Shown: positions 1 through 7,576, counted from the stretch's first letter. The stretch is DNA of 7,997 nt from Candidatus Niyogibacteria bacterium CG10_big_fil_rev_8_21_14_0_10_42_19 (GCA_002774705.1 PFCN01000011.1:7665-15661), one strand, 5' to 3'. Notes: generated by a model from the letters alone, not told the origin. A program made the numbers and translations.

Positions 1-15
1 CATATTTTTACTCCT
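1..15 (-). promoter_or_regulatory. Possible ribosome binding site and ATG of a downstream gene
   Basis: Read on the minus strand, an AGGAG (positions 15 to 11) is followed after 7 nt by an ATG at 3 to 1, the very edge of the window. This spacing is ideal for Shine-Dalgarno-driven initiation, and the site lies about 60 nt beyond the glyS stop in the same direction. It may therefore start the next gene of the cluster. The coding part is outside the window, so its product is unknown. An ATG in this position could also be coincidence. Confidence 0.4.
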
Positions 16-72
16 GCGTCCGCTATTTCTAACGGGATTCATCCAATTAAAAATTTTAAAATAATAATTGTC

Positions 73-1425
73 CTATCTTTTTAATTTTTCATCAAAATAA
101 CCGATGAGTTCGGATATCGGTATTCTTTCCTGCTCCATACTGTCGCGATCACGCACCGTAACAGTCTTGTCTTCAAGTGTCTGGTGATCTATGGTAACGC
201 ACCATGGAGTCCCGATCTCATCCTGTCTGCGATATCTTTTCCCGATGTTCCCGATATCGTCCCAAGTCGCGTTAAAGCGTGATTTGACGGTCTTATAAAC
301 CTCTATAGCTTTAGATACAATATCCTCTTTATTTGAGACTAGTGGGAATACGGCGACTTTATAAGGGGCGAGAATATGCGGAAGCTTGAGGAATATCCGG
401 GTGTCGCCATTTGCCAGTTGTTCTTCGCGATAAGCCTGTACGATAGTGGCGAGTATAGCGCGATCAAGACCGAAGGTCGGCTCAAGCACATGCGGGAGAA
501 AGCGGGATTTGGTCTTTTCGTCAAAATAAGTCAAATCTTTTTTGGAATGTTCCTGATGTTTTTTAAGATCATAATCGGTGCGGTAAGCTATGGCGCAAAG
601 CTCTTTCATGCCGAAAGGAAATTGATATTCGATATCAACGGTACGCAGAGAATAATGAGCGCGCTCGCCGTCGGGAATATCATGATAAAAAAGCTTTTCG
701 GCATCAAGACCCAAAAAATCAAGCCATGCTCCAATCTCTTTAAGCCACATTTCAAAAAGGTCTTTCCAATTTTTCGGGTCGATAAAATACTCAAACTCCA
801 TCAGATCGAATTCCCGGACCCTAAAAATAAAGTCTCCGGGAGTAATCTCGTTCCTAAAAACGCGCCCGTCCTGCGCTATCCCGAACGGAAGTTTAGGATG
901 CATCGTATCAAGCACGTTCTTAAAATTAACGAACATACCCTGCGCGGTTTCAGGACGAAGATAAACAAGATTAGAGGTTTCTTCAACCGGTCCAATCCAT
1001 GTATTAAACATCATGTTAAAAGTCTTAGGGTCAGTCATGTCGGTTTTACCGCAATTAGGACACACCAATTTCCCGTCTTTCTCCTTTAGCTCTCCATATT
1101 TGCCTTCTTTGAGGTGGTCTTCCCTAAACCTCGACTTGCAATCTCTGCAATCAACCATCGGATCAACAAATCCTTCGACGTGCCCAGACGCTTCCCATGT
1201 TTTTGCATTCATAAGTATCGCCGAATCAAGCCCGAACATATCGGAGCGTTCATGCACAAACCTCTTCCACCAGGCATTGCGGATATTGCGTTTCAATTCA
1301 ACACCAACCGGGCCATAATCCCAAGTACCGGCAAGCCCCCCGTATATCTCAGATCCCGGGTAAATAAATCCCCTTCTCTTGGTTAAAGATACCACTTTTT
1401 CCATTAGATTATCCTTATTTCCCAT
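73..1425 (-). CDS. glyS: Glycyl-tRNA synthetase, single-chain (alpha2-type) class II enzyme
   Basis: This enzyme charges tRNA-Gly with glycine in the cytoplasm. The 450-residue protein is the single-polypeptide dimeric form, not the alpha2beta2 GlyQ/GlyS form. The N-terminus has the family signature RRGFIYPGSEIYGG (residues 17-30) followed by GTWDYGP. A CXXC pair at C93/C96 and another at C122/C125 form a probable zinc site. Class II motif 2 is FRNE at 190-193 followed by RVREFD (202-207), and motif 3 is EPTFGLDR at 315-322. The C-terminal anticodon-binding domain spans about 348-450 and carries KRYRRQDEIGTPW and TVTVRDRD. Length and motifs are complete. The chosen ATG lies just before the conserved block, and an internal ATG at codon 8 is a possible alternative. 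No Shine-Dalgarno is visible upstream. The gene follows the surface-protein gene after 44 nt and is probably co-transcribed with it. Confidence 0.97.
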   Translation of the reverse strand: MGNKDNLMEKVVSLTKRRGFIYPGSEIYGGLAGTWDYGPVGVELKRNIRNAWWKRFVHERSDMFGLDSAILMNAKTWEASGHVEGFVDPMVDCRDCKSRFREDHLKEGKYGELKEKDGKLVCPNCGKTDMTDPKTFNMMFNTWIGPVEETSNLVYLRPETAQGMFVNFKNVLDTMHPKLPFGIAQDGRVFRNEITPGDFIFRVREFDLMEFEYFIDPKNWKDLFEMWLKEIGAWLDFLGLDAEKLFYHDIPDGERAHYSLRTVDIEYQFPFGMKELCAIAYRTDYDLKKHQEHSKKDLTYFDEKTKSRFLPHVLEPTFGLDRAILATIVQAYREEQLANGDTRIFLKLPHILAPYKVAVFPLVSNKEDIVSKAIEVYKTVKSRFNATWDDIGNIGKRYRRQDEIGTPWCVTIDHQTLEDKTVTVRDRDSMEQERIPISELIGYFDEKLKR

Positions 1426-1469
1426 AAGTTTATACTTTAGCAGATTTTAACTTAAAATCAATATTTTAG

Positions 1470-3383
1470 TTAGGGTTTAACGGCTCCCATACCATAAAAG
1501 AATTGAGGATCTGATCTTATATCCGTAGTAAGGGCAGGTTCGGTATCCGATACTATAACCTGGGCATATTCATCCAAACCGCTAGCCTGAACTTCCGACA
1601 TTAAGATCGGATTTTTCCCTACATCAATAACGGAGGGAATAAGGCCGATCTGGAATTGCGCTTCCGTCGCGGGACGTATCGTGCCGGTACCCGCCTGTAA
1701 AATATTCAAAAACCAAACTACCTCTCTTGTTTCTTCGTTATAGGTGATATTCGCATCATGCGGGAGGGTCCGGTTCTTCCAAGAAACATACGGAGGAAGT
1801 TTTGAGACTACCCGAATATTTGCCGCATTGTTGGTGGTATTAACAAGAGACCAGATGACCGTATAGACCGTTTCTTGTCCGACCTTCGGCGGGAGGGGGC
1901 CTGTTCCAGGCATAATTGCATAGTTGTAAATTCCTCTACGCGCGAGTTGGAGATCGGTCGCCACTTTCAGATCCAATGAGGCGGACCCGGCGATATTCAC
2001 CTCTTCGTATCCCGCCGGATTCCTCGGGGCGCTAAAAATTCCCTCCATTTGAATATTAAAATTAAAATCATCCTGACCTCTAATTTGGAAAGATTCCGGA
2101 ACCTTAAAACGCACCCTGACCTGCCCCGATTCACCAGGCTCAAGAAAAGAGAATTGCGGGTATGAGGTGGCAATCCATACAGCAGCCTTTTCCACTCCTA
2201 TATAAAAACCTTTTTCCGGAGTGATGGTCCTTTCATCCACTCCTTTTCCTGTTATAAATATTTTAAGAGACGCGTTCTCAACTCCAACCGGAAGATTATT
2301 TTTCCAGAATATATCCAAATAAACAATATCATTAGTGGAAACAACGCGACCGTCACCCAAATTGGACTTGAATTTAACTTCAAGAAATTGCTTTACGATA
2401 TTAACAAAAGCGACCTCGGAACCGTATACCATCAACTGATCGTTCTTCAGAACGCCGGCAAAAACTTTAAAAGTTTTTTCCTCGATCTCCTCACCCGTAA
2501 CCGAGCCGGTAATTCTTACTAAATACCGGTCATTAGGGGCAAGATCTCCGATATCCCAGCGGTTATTCTTTTCTCCCGGAACTGGAGGTGATGAATCTTT
2601 AAAAGTAAATCCGTGAGGATATTCTATCTCCAAAACAACATTATGGATTATATCTTTGGATTGCGATATCGCTTCAATCTCTATATTAAATTCATCACCG
2701 GCATTTATGGCATCAGGGGCTTTAACAGAAACTACTATCGGAGATCTTGTAATAGCCAATTCAAATTCGGCGGCTTTAGCCAAAATAACGTTCGATCCAT
2801 CCAGACGGTATTCGAGCAAAGCCCTGGCTTTTGTGAATGTTTCTTTCTCCCCGAAAACAAACGCCTGGAACGACTGACGCTTGGTTTCGCCCGGACTTAT
2901 CTCTCCTAATTCGATACGCGCCCGAAGAGTTCCCGATATGACTTTTACCGAACCCGAATCAAAAGGCTTTGATCCTTCAGGATAATCAAAAGCAACCTCC
3001 GAAAATTCTATCGGAACTTTTGCGTTATTTATAATAACCACATCCCATTTGACCAAGTCCCCGCCGACAACGCTTGATTGCCCTTCAATAAAAAAAGAGA
3101 TGTTTTTGGTAGAGCTCGTCCCTCCGATAAAAAGATACCAAACCGCAAAACCAATCGCGGCAAAAGCGAACACGACCAAACCTATTATTAAAAGATACGC
3201 TCCCCATTTTTTCGGCTCCGGCTTATTGGGAGCTTTTTTTTCTTCCGGAATATCGCCCAGCCATTCTTCAGGGGCATGTTTGCGATAATATTTAAGACCG
3301 GGAGTATCATCCCGTTCCTTGAATTCCTCCCCCTTGCGATATAAACGTTTTCTTAGTTTATCTATTGCTGTTTCTTCGGGCAT
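1470..3383 (-). CDS. Membrane-anchored surface protein with repeated Ig-like (DUF11-like) beta modules, function unknown
   Basis: I do not recognise a named family. The 637-residue protein begins with a charged cytoplasmic segment of about 58 residues, rich in Lys, Arg and Glu and ending KPEPKKW. One hydrophobic helix follows (about residues 61-86). The positive charges before it predict an N-in, C-out topology, leaving about 550 residues outside the cell. The outer part reads as about four beta-sandwich modules, near 91-211, 213-330, 334-475 and 476-612. They show recurring patterns such as GD..KW.VVI.N, followed by a GEISPGET, GDLAPNDR or FLEPGESG turn, as in DUF11 or CARDB-type domains. 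The tail (about 613-637) is not obviously structured. There is no cysteine pair, sortase signal or enzymatic motif. A role in cell-surface structure or attachment is inference. The gene lies 15 nt after recO and has its own candidate promoter with the -10 box 6 nt before the ATG. Confidence 0.85.
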   Translation of the reverse strand: MPEETAIDKLRKRLYRKGEEFKERDDTPGLKYYRKHAPEEWLGDIPEEKKAPNKPEPKKWGAYLLIIGLVVFAFAAIGFAVWYLFIGGTSSTKNISFFIEGQSSVVGGDLVKWDVVIINNAKVPIEFSEVAFDYPEGSKPFDSGSVKVISGTLRARIELGEISPGETKRQSFQAFVFGEKETFTKARALLEYRLDGSNVILAKAAEFELAITRSPIVVSVKAPDAINAGDEFNIEIEAISQSKDIIHNVVLEIEYPHGFTFKDSSPPVPGEKNNRWDIGDLAPNDRYLVRITGSVTGEEIEEKTFKVFAGVLKNDQLMVYGSEVAFVNIVKQFLEVKFKSNLGDGRVVSTNDIVYLDIFWKNNLPVGVENASLKIFITGKGVDERTITPEKGFYIGVEKAAVWIATSYPQFSFLEPGESGQVRVRFKVPESFQIRGQDDFNFNIQMEGIFSAPRNPAGYEEVNIAGSASLDLKVATDLQLARRGIYNYAIMPGTGPLPPKVGQETVYTVIWSLVNTTNNAANIRVVSKLPPYVSWKNRTLPHDANITYNEETREVVWFLNILQAGTGTIRPATEAQFQIGLIPSVIDVGKNPILMSEVQASGLDEYAQVIVSDTEPALTTDIRSDPQFFYGMGAVKP

Positions 3384-3389
3384 ATTTAC

Positions 3390-3418
3390 ATTATAAAGCT
3401 ATAACTGGCTTATGCGAA
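3390..3418 (-). promoter_or_regulatory. Candidate leaderless promoter for the surface-protein gene
   Basis: On the minus strand a perfect TATAAT lies at 3395-3390. A TTCGCA (4 of 6 matches to TTGACA) lies at 3418-3413, 17 nt upstream of it. The start codon A at 3383 is the seventh base after the -10 box, which is the usual place for transcription initiation, so the mRNA would begin at or next to the ATG. No Shine-Dalgarno is present. In AT-rich DNA a TATAAT is common by chance, and read-through from recO could serve instead. Confidence 0.4.
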
Positions 3419-3950
3419 GACCTTTTTGGAAGATAGGTAAAAGCGAATATGAAATCCCGTCAGACTCGGATCTCCATTCTTCATTTTCAAGAACTGCTCT
3501 TATTTCGGACGGAACTTCCCCGACATAGCCGAGATGCCTCAAAACGCGCACCCCGAAAATCATTTCAAAATCTTCGGGAACCTCTGAGGAATTTCTTAAA
3601 AACGAAAAAGCGGAATCAAGCATGCCCCATAAAATACGATCCGCCTCCTGACCCCGCACTAAACGCAAAACGAGTCCCGAGGCACGGGATGCGGCGGCAA
3701 ATTTGTCTTGTCCAATATTAAATTGATCTGTCGAGTGAGCGTATGTAAGGCGCAAAAACTCCCTTCCTTCCACGAAAGATATGCGAGTGCGGGAAAAAAG
3801 GGTAGTATGCGCCGAAAATTTGGACTTGGTGAGACGAACGCTTTTGGCAAATATATTTTGCAAACCAAAATCCTTAGTATAAAAACTAAGCATCCGGTCA
3901 GCCTCGCCTATATTGTAATAAGAAAGAATAATTCCTTCGGTATGATGCAT
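3399..3950 (-). CDS. recO: DNA repair protein RecO, short form
   Basis: RecO loads RecA onto SSB-coated single-stranded DNA with RecR in the RecF(O)R recombination pathway, and it also anneals DNA strands. The start matches the family well: TEGIILSYYNIGEADRML at residues 4-21 is the usual opening of the N-terminal OB fold (about 1-75). A helical domain follows at about 80-145, with FGVRVLRHLGYVGEVP near residues 132-147, where RecO normally has its LR.LGY.P motif. The protein is only 183 residues, against about 240 for common RecO. The CXXC...CXXC zinc segment that follows LGY in many RecO proteins is absent, because only about 35 residues remain. It lies 15 nt after ileS and 15 nt before the surface-protein gene. 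No Shine-Dalgarno precedes the ATG. The stop is clean and no frameshift is apparent. Confidence 0.9.
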   Translation of the reverse strand: MHHTEGIILSYYNIGEADRMLSFYTKDFGLQNIFAKSVRLTKSKFSAHTTLFSRTRISFVEGREFLRLTYAHSTDQFNIGQDKFAAASRASGLVLRLVRGQEADRILWGMLDSAFSFLRNSSEVPEDFEMIFGVRVLRHLGYVGEVPSEIRAVLENEEWRSESDGISYSLLPIFQKGLRISQL

Positions 3951-3965
3951 GTTTTTTAAATACTC

Positions 3966-6900
3966 TTAGAGCACGAAAGATACATCAAACTCTAATTCGT
4001 CCGTTTTAAAAATTGACCAGATTTGAGGATCCTTAATGGCATCCGTGACTAATTTTCCGGCATTTACCTCTTCTTTAAAACGCTCCTCGAATTTTTTTAC
4101 AAAAAACTTACCGGCCGGATCTTTGCTCGCAATACTCAAAACAATTTTATCTTTCGGCATCAACCCGGATTTTTTACGCATATCCTGAATATGGCGAACA
4201 AGATCTCTGAATATACCTTCTTCTTTGAGCTCCGGGGTTATATTTAAGTCGAGCTCTATGTCCTTATTTATTTTTACACCGAAAGATATTTTTTTTATGT
4301 TAAGTTCGCCCTTCATCAGGTCTATCAATTGTTTGTTCTTCCTGATCCCGGAGTATGAGCCGCGTATCTTAAGCTCACCCAACGGTTGCCGAACCTTAAT
4401 ACCTGATTCCGCCCGAAGCTTGAGGGCTTCCCCTACGATCTTCCTCAATTCATTCATGTCTTTAAGCAAGTCGTCTTTTACAGGTTTTTGGGTACCGGGC
4501 CATTTTTCCAAATGGACGCTGGTCTTCGCGTGGTCCAGGTCAAAGCCAGCCATCAGCAAATAAATATCTTCGGCAATAAAAGGCGTAAAAGGCGCTATGA
4601 TCTTCGAAAGCTCCGATAGAACATACCCCAAAGTTTCGCTTGTTTCTTTTTTTGCCGGTTTGTTCCCGATTTTCATGACCTCGCGAATACGCCTGATATA
4701 CCAGCGCGATACGTCTTCAAGCACGAAATTACCTATAAGGCGAGCAGCGGTAACAATATCAAACTTATCCATCGCCTTTGTTGAATCATATTTAACTTTT
4801 TCAAAATTAATAATGAGCCATTTATTTATGGCCATCTTAGGACGGGGCGCCTTTTTAATCTTCGGCACGATTGAATAGGTTTTCCAATATTCGACGGTGT
4901 TTTTAAGTATCATTATAAATTTGCGCGAAGCATCGGCAACATCCGACTCACGAAAAAGTTTTTCGTCGGATGGCTGGTTTATAGTGTAAAAATACCAGCG
5001 TACCGCGTCTACCCCGTATTTTTCGAAAAGCTGGAACGGCTCCACGATATTCCCCTTGGACTTGGACATTTTCTCGCCCTTCTGGTCAAGAACCAAACCG
5101 ATGGTCAAAACATTTTTATATGCCGAAGGAAGCTCCATGAGAGAGGAAACCGCAAGAAGCGTGTAGAACCACCCTCTGGTCTGATCAATACCTTCACAAA
5201 TATAATCGGCGGGATACAATATCGTTTTTTTCAACTTATTCAAATTGACCTTTACCCGGCCAATCTTTCCCGGAAAATCCTGATTCTGGGCAAAAGGCAT
5301 CGCTCCCGAATCAAACCAAACGTCGGCGACTTCTTTTATACGAAAAGAGTCGCCTCCACAGGAAGAACACCGAAGCGAAATATCGTCTATATACGGACGA
5401 TGAATATCAAGTTCGCCTCTTTGGATGCTGTAAGGCCAATTATTTATGTTGAATCTGCGTATCTCGCCGGTTTTGGGATACCACGATTTTTTATAATCTT
5501 CTTCCTCGACTCCGTCTAAGGCGGCATTAAGAACCCACAAAGGGTCGCCGTGCGAAACAATAAGTATCTTTTTATCCTTATATTTGAAAATGATATCTTT
5601 AAAAACGCCGAACATCCTTGCGCGTACATGGCGGACGCTTTCACCTCCCGGAAAAGACTCAACAAGTATCTTTTCGAACGGGAATTTTTTACGCACATCC
5701 TCAACTTTTTCACCATGAAAATCCCCTATGTTAATATCATGGAGCCGATCATCAATCTCAACTTTTGCCCCGATAATGTCGGCAATTATTTTTGAAGTTT
5801 TGCGGGTGCGGGCAAGAGGCGAGGAAATAATTATATCGATCTTCTTTTTAAAAAGTTTTTTTGCGGCTTCTTCCGCCTGTCTTTCTCCACGCGAAGTAAG
5901 CTCCGAACTCCGGTCAAACTTCGATCCTTCGATCGCGGGTCCAACTATTCCTTTTACATTATGGGTCGCCTCACCGTGCCTCACCACATAAACTTCCGTT
6001 TGATGGGGTTTTTGTTTTGAATTAAGCTCTTCAAGGGAACTTATAATATCTTGATGCCCGCAAGTTTTACATATCCACACCGGGAGAGGCATCCCCCAAT
6101 AACGCTCGCGCGATATCGCCCAATCCACATTTTCACGGAGCCACTCCCCAAAACGGCTTTTACCAACATGCTCCGGATGCCAGCCGATCTTTTTATTTTC
6201 TTCGATCATTTCTTTCTTGACCGCGGTAGTTTTCAAAAACCAGGAATCTTTGGCATAATACATTAAAGCCGATTTACACCTCCAGCAGAAAGGATAATCA
6301 TGCTCGTAGGGTTCACTCTTATAAATAAGTCCTCGGTCTTCAAGGTCCTTCCTTATCATAGGGTTGGCGTCCAAGAATAAAACATCATTCCACTCCGAAC
6401 CGGGAGCTCTCATTTTCCCATCCTCCGAAACAGTTACAAGCGTCGGCAGGCCATTCTCTTTCCCGACTTTTTGGTCATCCGCCCCAAAGGCAGGCGCAAT
6501 ATGAACTACCCCCGATCCGTCGGACATACTGACGAAATCAGCCGCAATCACACGGTAGGCTGAATTTTTATCGGAGATCTTTTGAGGATAAAGCGGATCA
6601 TACTGCATACCGACAAGCTGTTTTCCTTTCTGTTGCAAAATCTCTCGGTGTTCTCCATCAAGAACACCGAGCCGATCTTTAGCTAAAATGAGCCATTCCC
6701 CCTTATGCTCTACCGTTACATAACGCTCCTTTTCATTTATGGCAAGCGCGCTGTTGCCCGGAAGGGTCCAGGGAGTTGTAGTCCATGCGAGAAAGTAGAT
6801 TTTACGTCCTCCTGCTCCAGATCCCGACTTTATAGGAAATTTTACATAAATAGATACGTCTTTTATTTTCTTATATCCCTGGGCAAGCTCGTGCGAGCTC

Positions 6901-7493
6901 AAAGAAGTCCCGCAACGCACACACCACGGAAGAACTTTATAATCCTTATAAAGATAACCGTTTTTTGAGATCTCCGAGAAAACTCTCCACAATGACCGCA
7001 CATATCCGTTGCTCATAGTAATATAAGGATGTTCAAGGTCCAACCAATAAGCCATCCGCCGGGTCATTTTTTCCCACTCATCCTTATAATAGAAAACGTT
7101 CTTGCGCGCCTCCTCAACGAATTTATCGATTCCGAATTCTTCTATTTTTTTCTTTGTATTTATTCCAAGTTTTTTCTCGACTTCCATTTCTGTCGGCAAT
7201 CCGTGAGTATCCCAACCGGCGCGTCTTGGAACATTAAAACCATTCATGGTTTTGAAACGCAAAACAACGTCTTTAAAAGACCTCGCAAGAACATGATGAA
7301 TCCCCGGTCGCCCGTTGGCGTACGGGGGTCCCTCATAAAAAATAAATGTTTTTTTACCCTTGGTTTGCTTAAGAGATCTTTTAAAAATTTCGTTCTCAGA
7401 CCAAAAGTCTAAAATCTTTTCCTCCCGCCCCGAAATAACCGGACTAGAGTCGGTTTTATTTCCAACTATTTTATCTTTCTTATCCTCTACCAT
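3966..7493 (-). CDS. ileS: Isoleucyl-tRNA synthetase (type 2) with an internal histidine-phosphatase domain
   Basis: The enzyme charges tRNA-Ile and edits valine errors. The 1175-residue chain keeps all class I landmarks. The HIGH motif is in the variant form GIHH (residues 64-67, after GPPYANGRP) and KMSKS is at 808-812. The editing domain (about 195-395) has WTTTPWTLPGN (237-247) and HIAPAFGADD (331-340). DVWFDSG (724-730) and EGIDQTRGWF (767-776) complete the catalytic core. A helical anticodon-binding domain (about 885-1000) precedes a type 2-style C-terminal region with KVRQPLGELKI (1033-1043). Four CXXC pairs (C191/C194, C403/C406, C475/C478, C709/C712) match the two zinc sites of Thermus-type IleRS. 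Between the last two pairs, residues about 499-682 form a complete histidine-phosphatase domain absent from ordinary IleRS. Without it the length is about 990, close to normal. The ATG has an AT-rich leader and no Shine-Dalgarno. Confidence 0.97.
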   Translation of the reverse strand: MVEDKKDKIVGNKTDSSPVISGREEKILDFWSENEIFKRSLKQTKGKKTFIFYEGPPYANGRPGIHHVLARSFKDVVLRFKTMNGFNVPRRAGWDTHGLPTEMEVEKKLGINTKKKIEEFGIDKFVEEARKNVFYYKDEWEKMTRRMAYWLDLEHPYITMSNGYVRSLWRVFSEISKNGYLYKDYKVLPWCVRCGTSLSSHELAQGYKKIKDVSIYVKFPIKSGSGAGGRKIYFLAWTTTPWTLPGNSALAINEKERYVTVEHKGEWLILAKDRLGVLDGEHREILQQKGKQLVGMQYDPLYPQKISDKNSAYRVIAADFVSMSDGSGVVHIAPAFGADDQKVGKENGLPTLVTVSEDGKMRAPGSEWNDVLFLDANPMIRKDLEDRGLIYKSEPYEHDYPFCWRCKSALMYYAKDSWFLKTTAVKKEMIEENKKIGWHPEHVGKSRFGEWLRENVDWAISRERYWGMPLPVWICKTCGHQDIISSLEELNSKQKPHQTEVYVVRHGEATHNVKGIVGPAIEGSKFDRSSELTSRGERQAEEAAKKLFKKKIDIIISSPLARTRKTSKIIADIIGAKVEIDDRLHDINIGDFHGEKVEDVRKKFPFEKILVESFPGGESVRHVRARMFGVFKDIIFKYKDKKILIVSHGDPLWVLNAALDGVEEEDYKKSWYPKTGEIRRFNINNWPYSIQRGELDIHRPYIDDISLRCSSCGGDSFRIKEVADVWFDSGAMPFAQNQDFPGKIGRVKVNLNKLKKTILYPADYICEGIDQTRGWFYTLLAVSSLMELPSAYKNVLTIGLVLDQKGEKMSKSKGNIVEPFQLFEKYGVDAVRWYFYTINQPSDEKLFRESDVADASRKFIMILKNTVEYWKTYSIVPKIKKAPRPKMAINKWLIINFEKVKYDSTKAMDKFDIVTAARLIGNFVLEDVSRWYIRRIREVMKIGNKPAKKETSETLGYVLSELSKIIAPFTPFIAEDIYLLMAGFDLDHAKTSVHLEKWPGTQKPVKDDLLKDMNELRKIVGEALKLRAESGIKVRQPLGELKIRGSYSGIRKNKQLIDLMKGELNIKKISFGVKINKDIELDLNITPELKEEGIFRDLVRHIQDMRKKSGLMPKDKIVLSIASKDPAGKFFVKKFEERFKEEVNAGKLVTDAIKDPQIWSIFKTDELEFDVSFVL
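5448..5999 (-). other. Histidine-phosphatase (RHG/phosphoglycerate-mutase-like) domain inserted in IleRS
   Basis: This is a domain within ileS, residues about 499-682. It begins with VYVVRHGEATHN, whose R505-H506 is the phospho-accepting motif. It continues with LTSRGERQA (532-540), SSPLARTRKT (557-566, second catalytic Arg at R562), RLHDINIGDFHG (583-594), FPGGES (614-619) and IVSHGD (645-650, second catalytic His at H648). This is the full order of a clade-1 histidine phosphatase, so the fold and phosphoryl-transfer chemistry are probably intact. D586 stands where the family usually has the acid Glu (RLRE). The substrate is unknown. The insertion point lies between the CXXC at 475-478 and the CXXC at 709-712, so the domain would protrude from a zinc-bound loop. 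Confidence 0.93.
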
Positions 7494-7515
7494 TATTTAT
7501 TTTATTATTTTCAAG

Positions 7516-7568
7516 CGAGCGAGCGAAATGAAAGAGAAAGTTGAAGATCTTTTATTTCCGAGCGAGCG
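7516..7568. repeat. Direct repeat of CGAGCGAGCG, two copies
   Basis: The ten-base sequence CGAGCGAGCG occurs exactly at 7516-7525 and at 7559-7568, 43 nt apart. Both copies are followed on the plus strand by an A-rich stretch and AATGA, which suggests a longer degenerate duplication. The motif is G+C-rich compared with the AT-rich DNA on either side. The second copy ends 8 nt before the 36-nt palindrome, so the pair may belong to one composite intergenic element. Confidence 0.6.
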
Positions 7569-7576
7569 CCGAAAAC

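Noticed and set aside
25..38. ATTTCTAACGGGAT near the left edge as one arm of an inverted repeat
   Set aside because: It resembles one half of a hairpin, but no second arm exists inside the window. It can only be judged with the flanking sequence.
44..70. AT-rich imperfect inverted repeat after the glyS stop, considered as terminator
   Set aside because: The outer CAATTA/TAATTG arms pair, but the interior mismatches and there is no GC stem followed by a T-run. Such pairing is expected in AT-rich DNA.
376..1089. Long open frame of 237 codons on the plus strand
   Set aside because: It lies entirely opposite the strongly conserved glyS gene, its translation resembles no known protein, and its openness mirrors glyS codon use. 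The same applies to the other plus-strand frames opposite the surface-protein, recO and ileS genes.
5400..6010. ileS as an assembly chimera or a separate phosphatase gene
   Set aside because: The frame is continuous, the synthetase sequence before and after the insert joins at a known loop, and the insert has no start or stop of its own. Read-level confirmation would still be useful.
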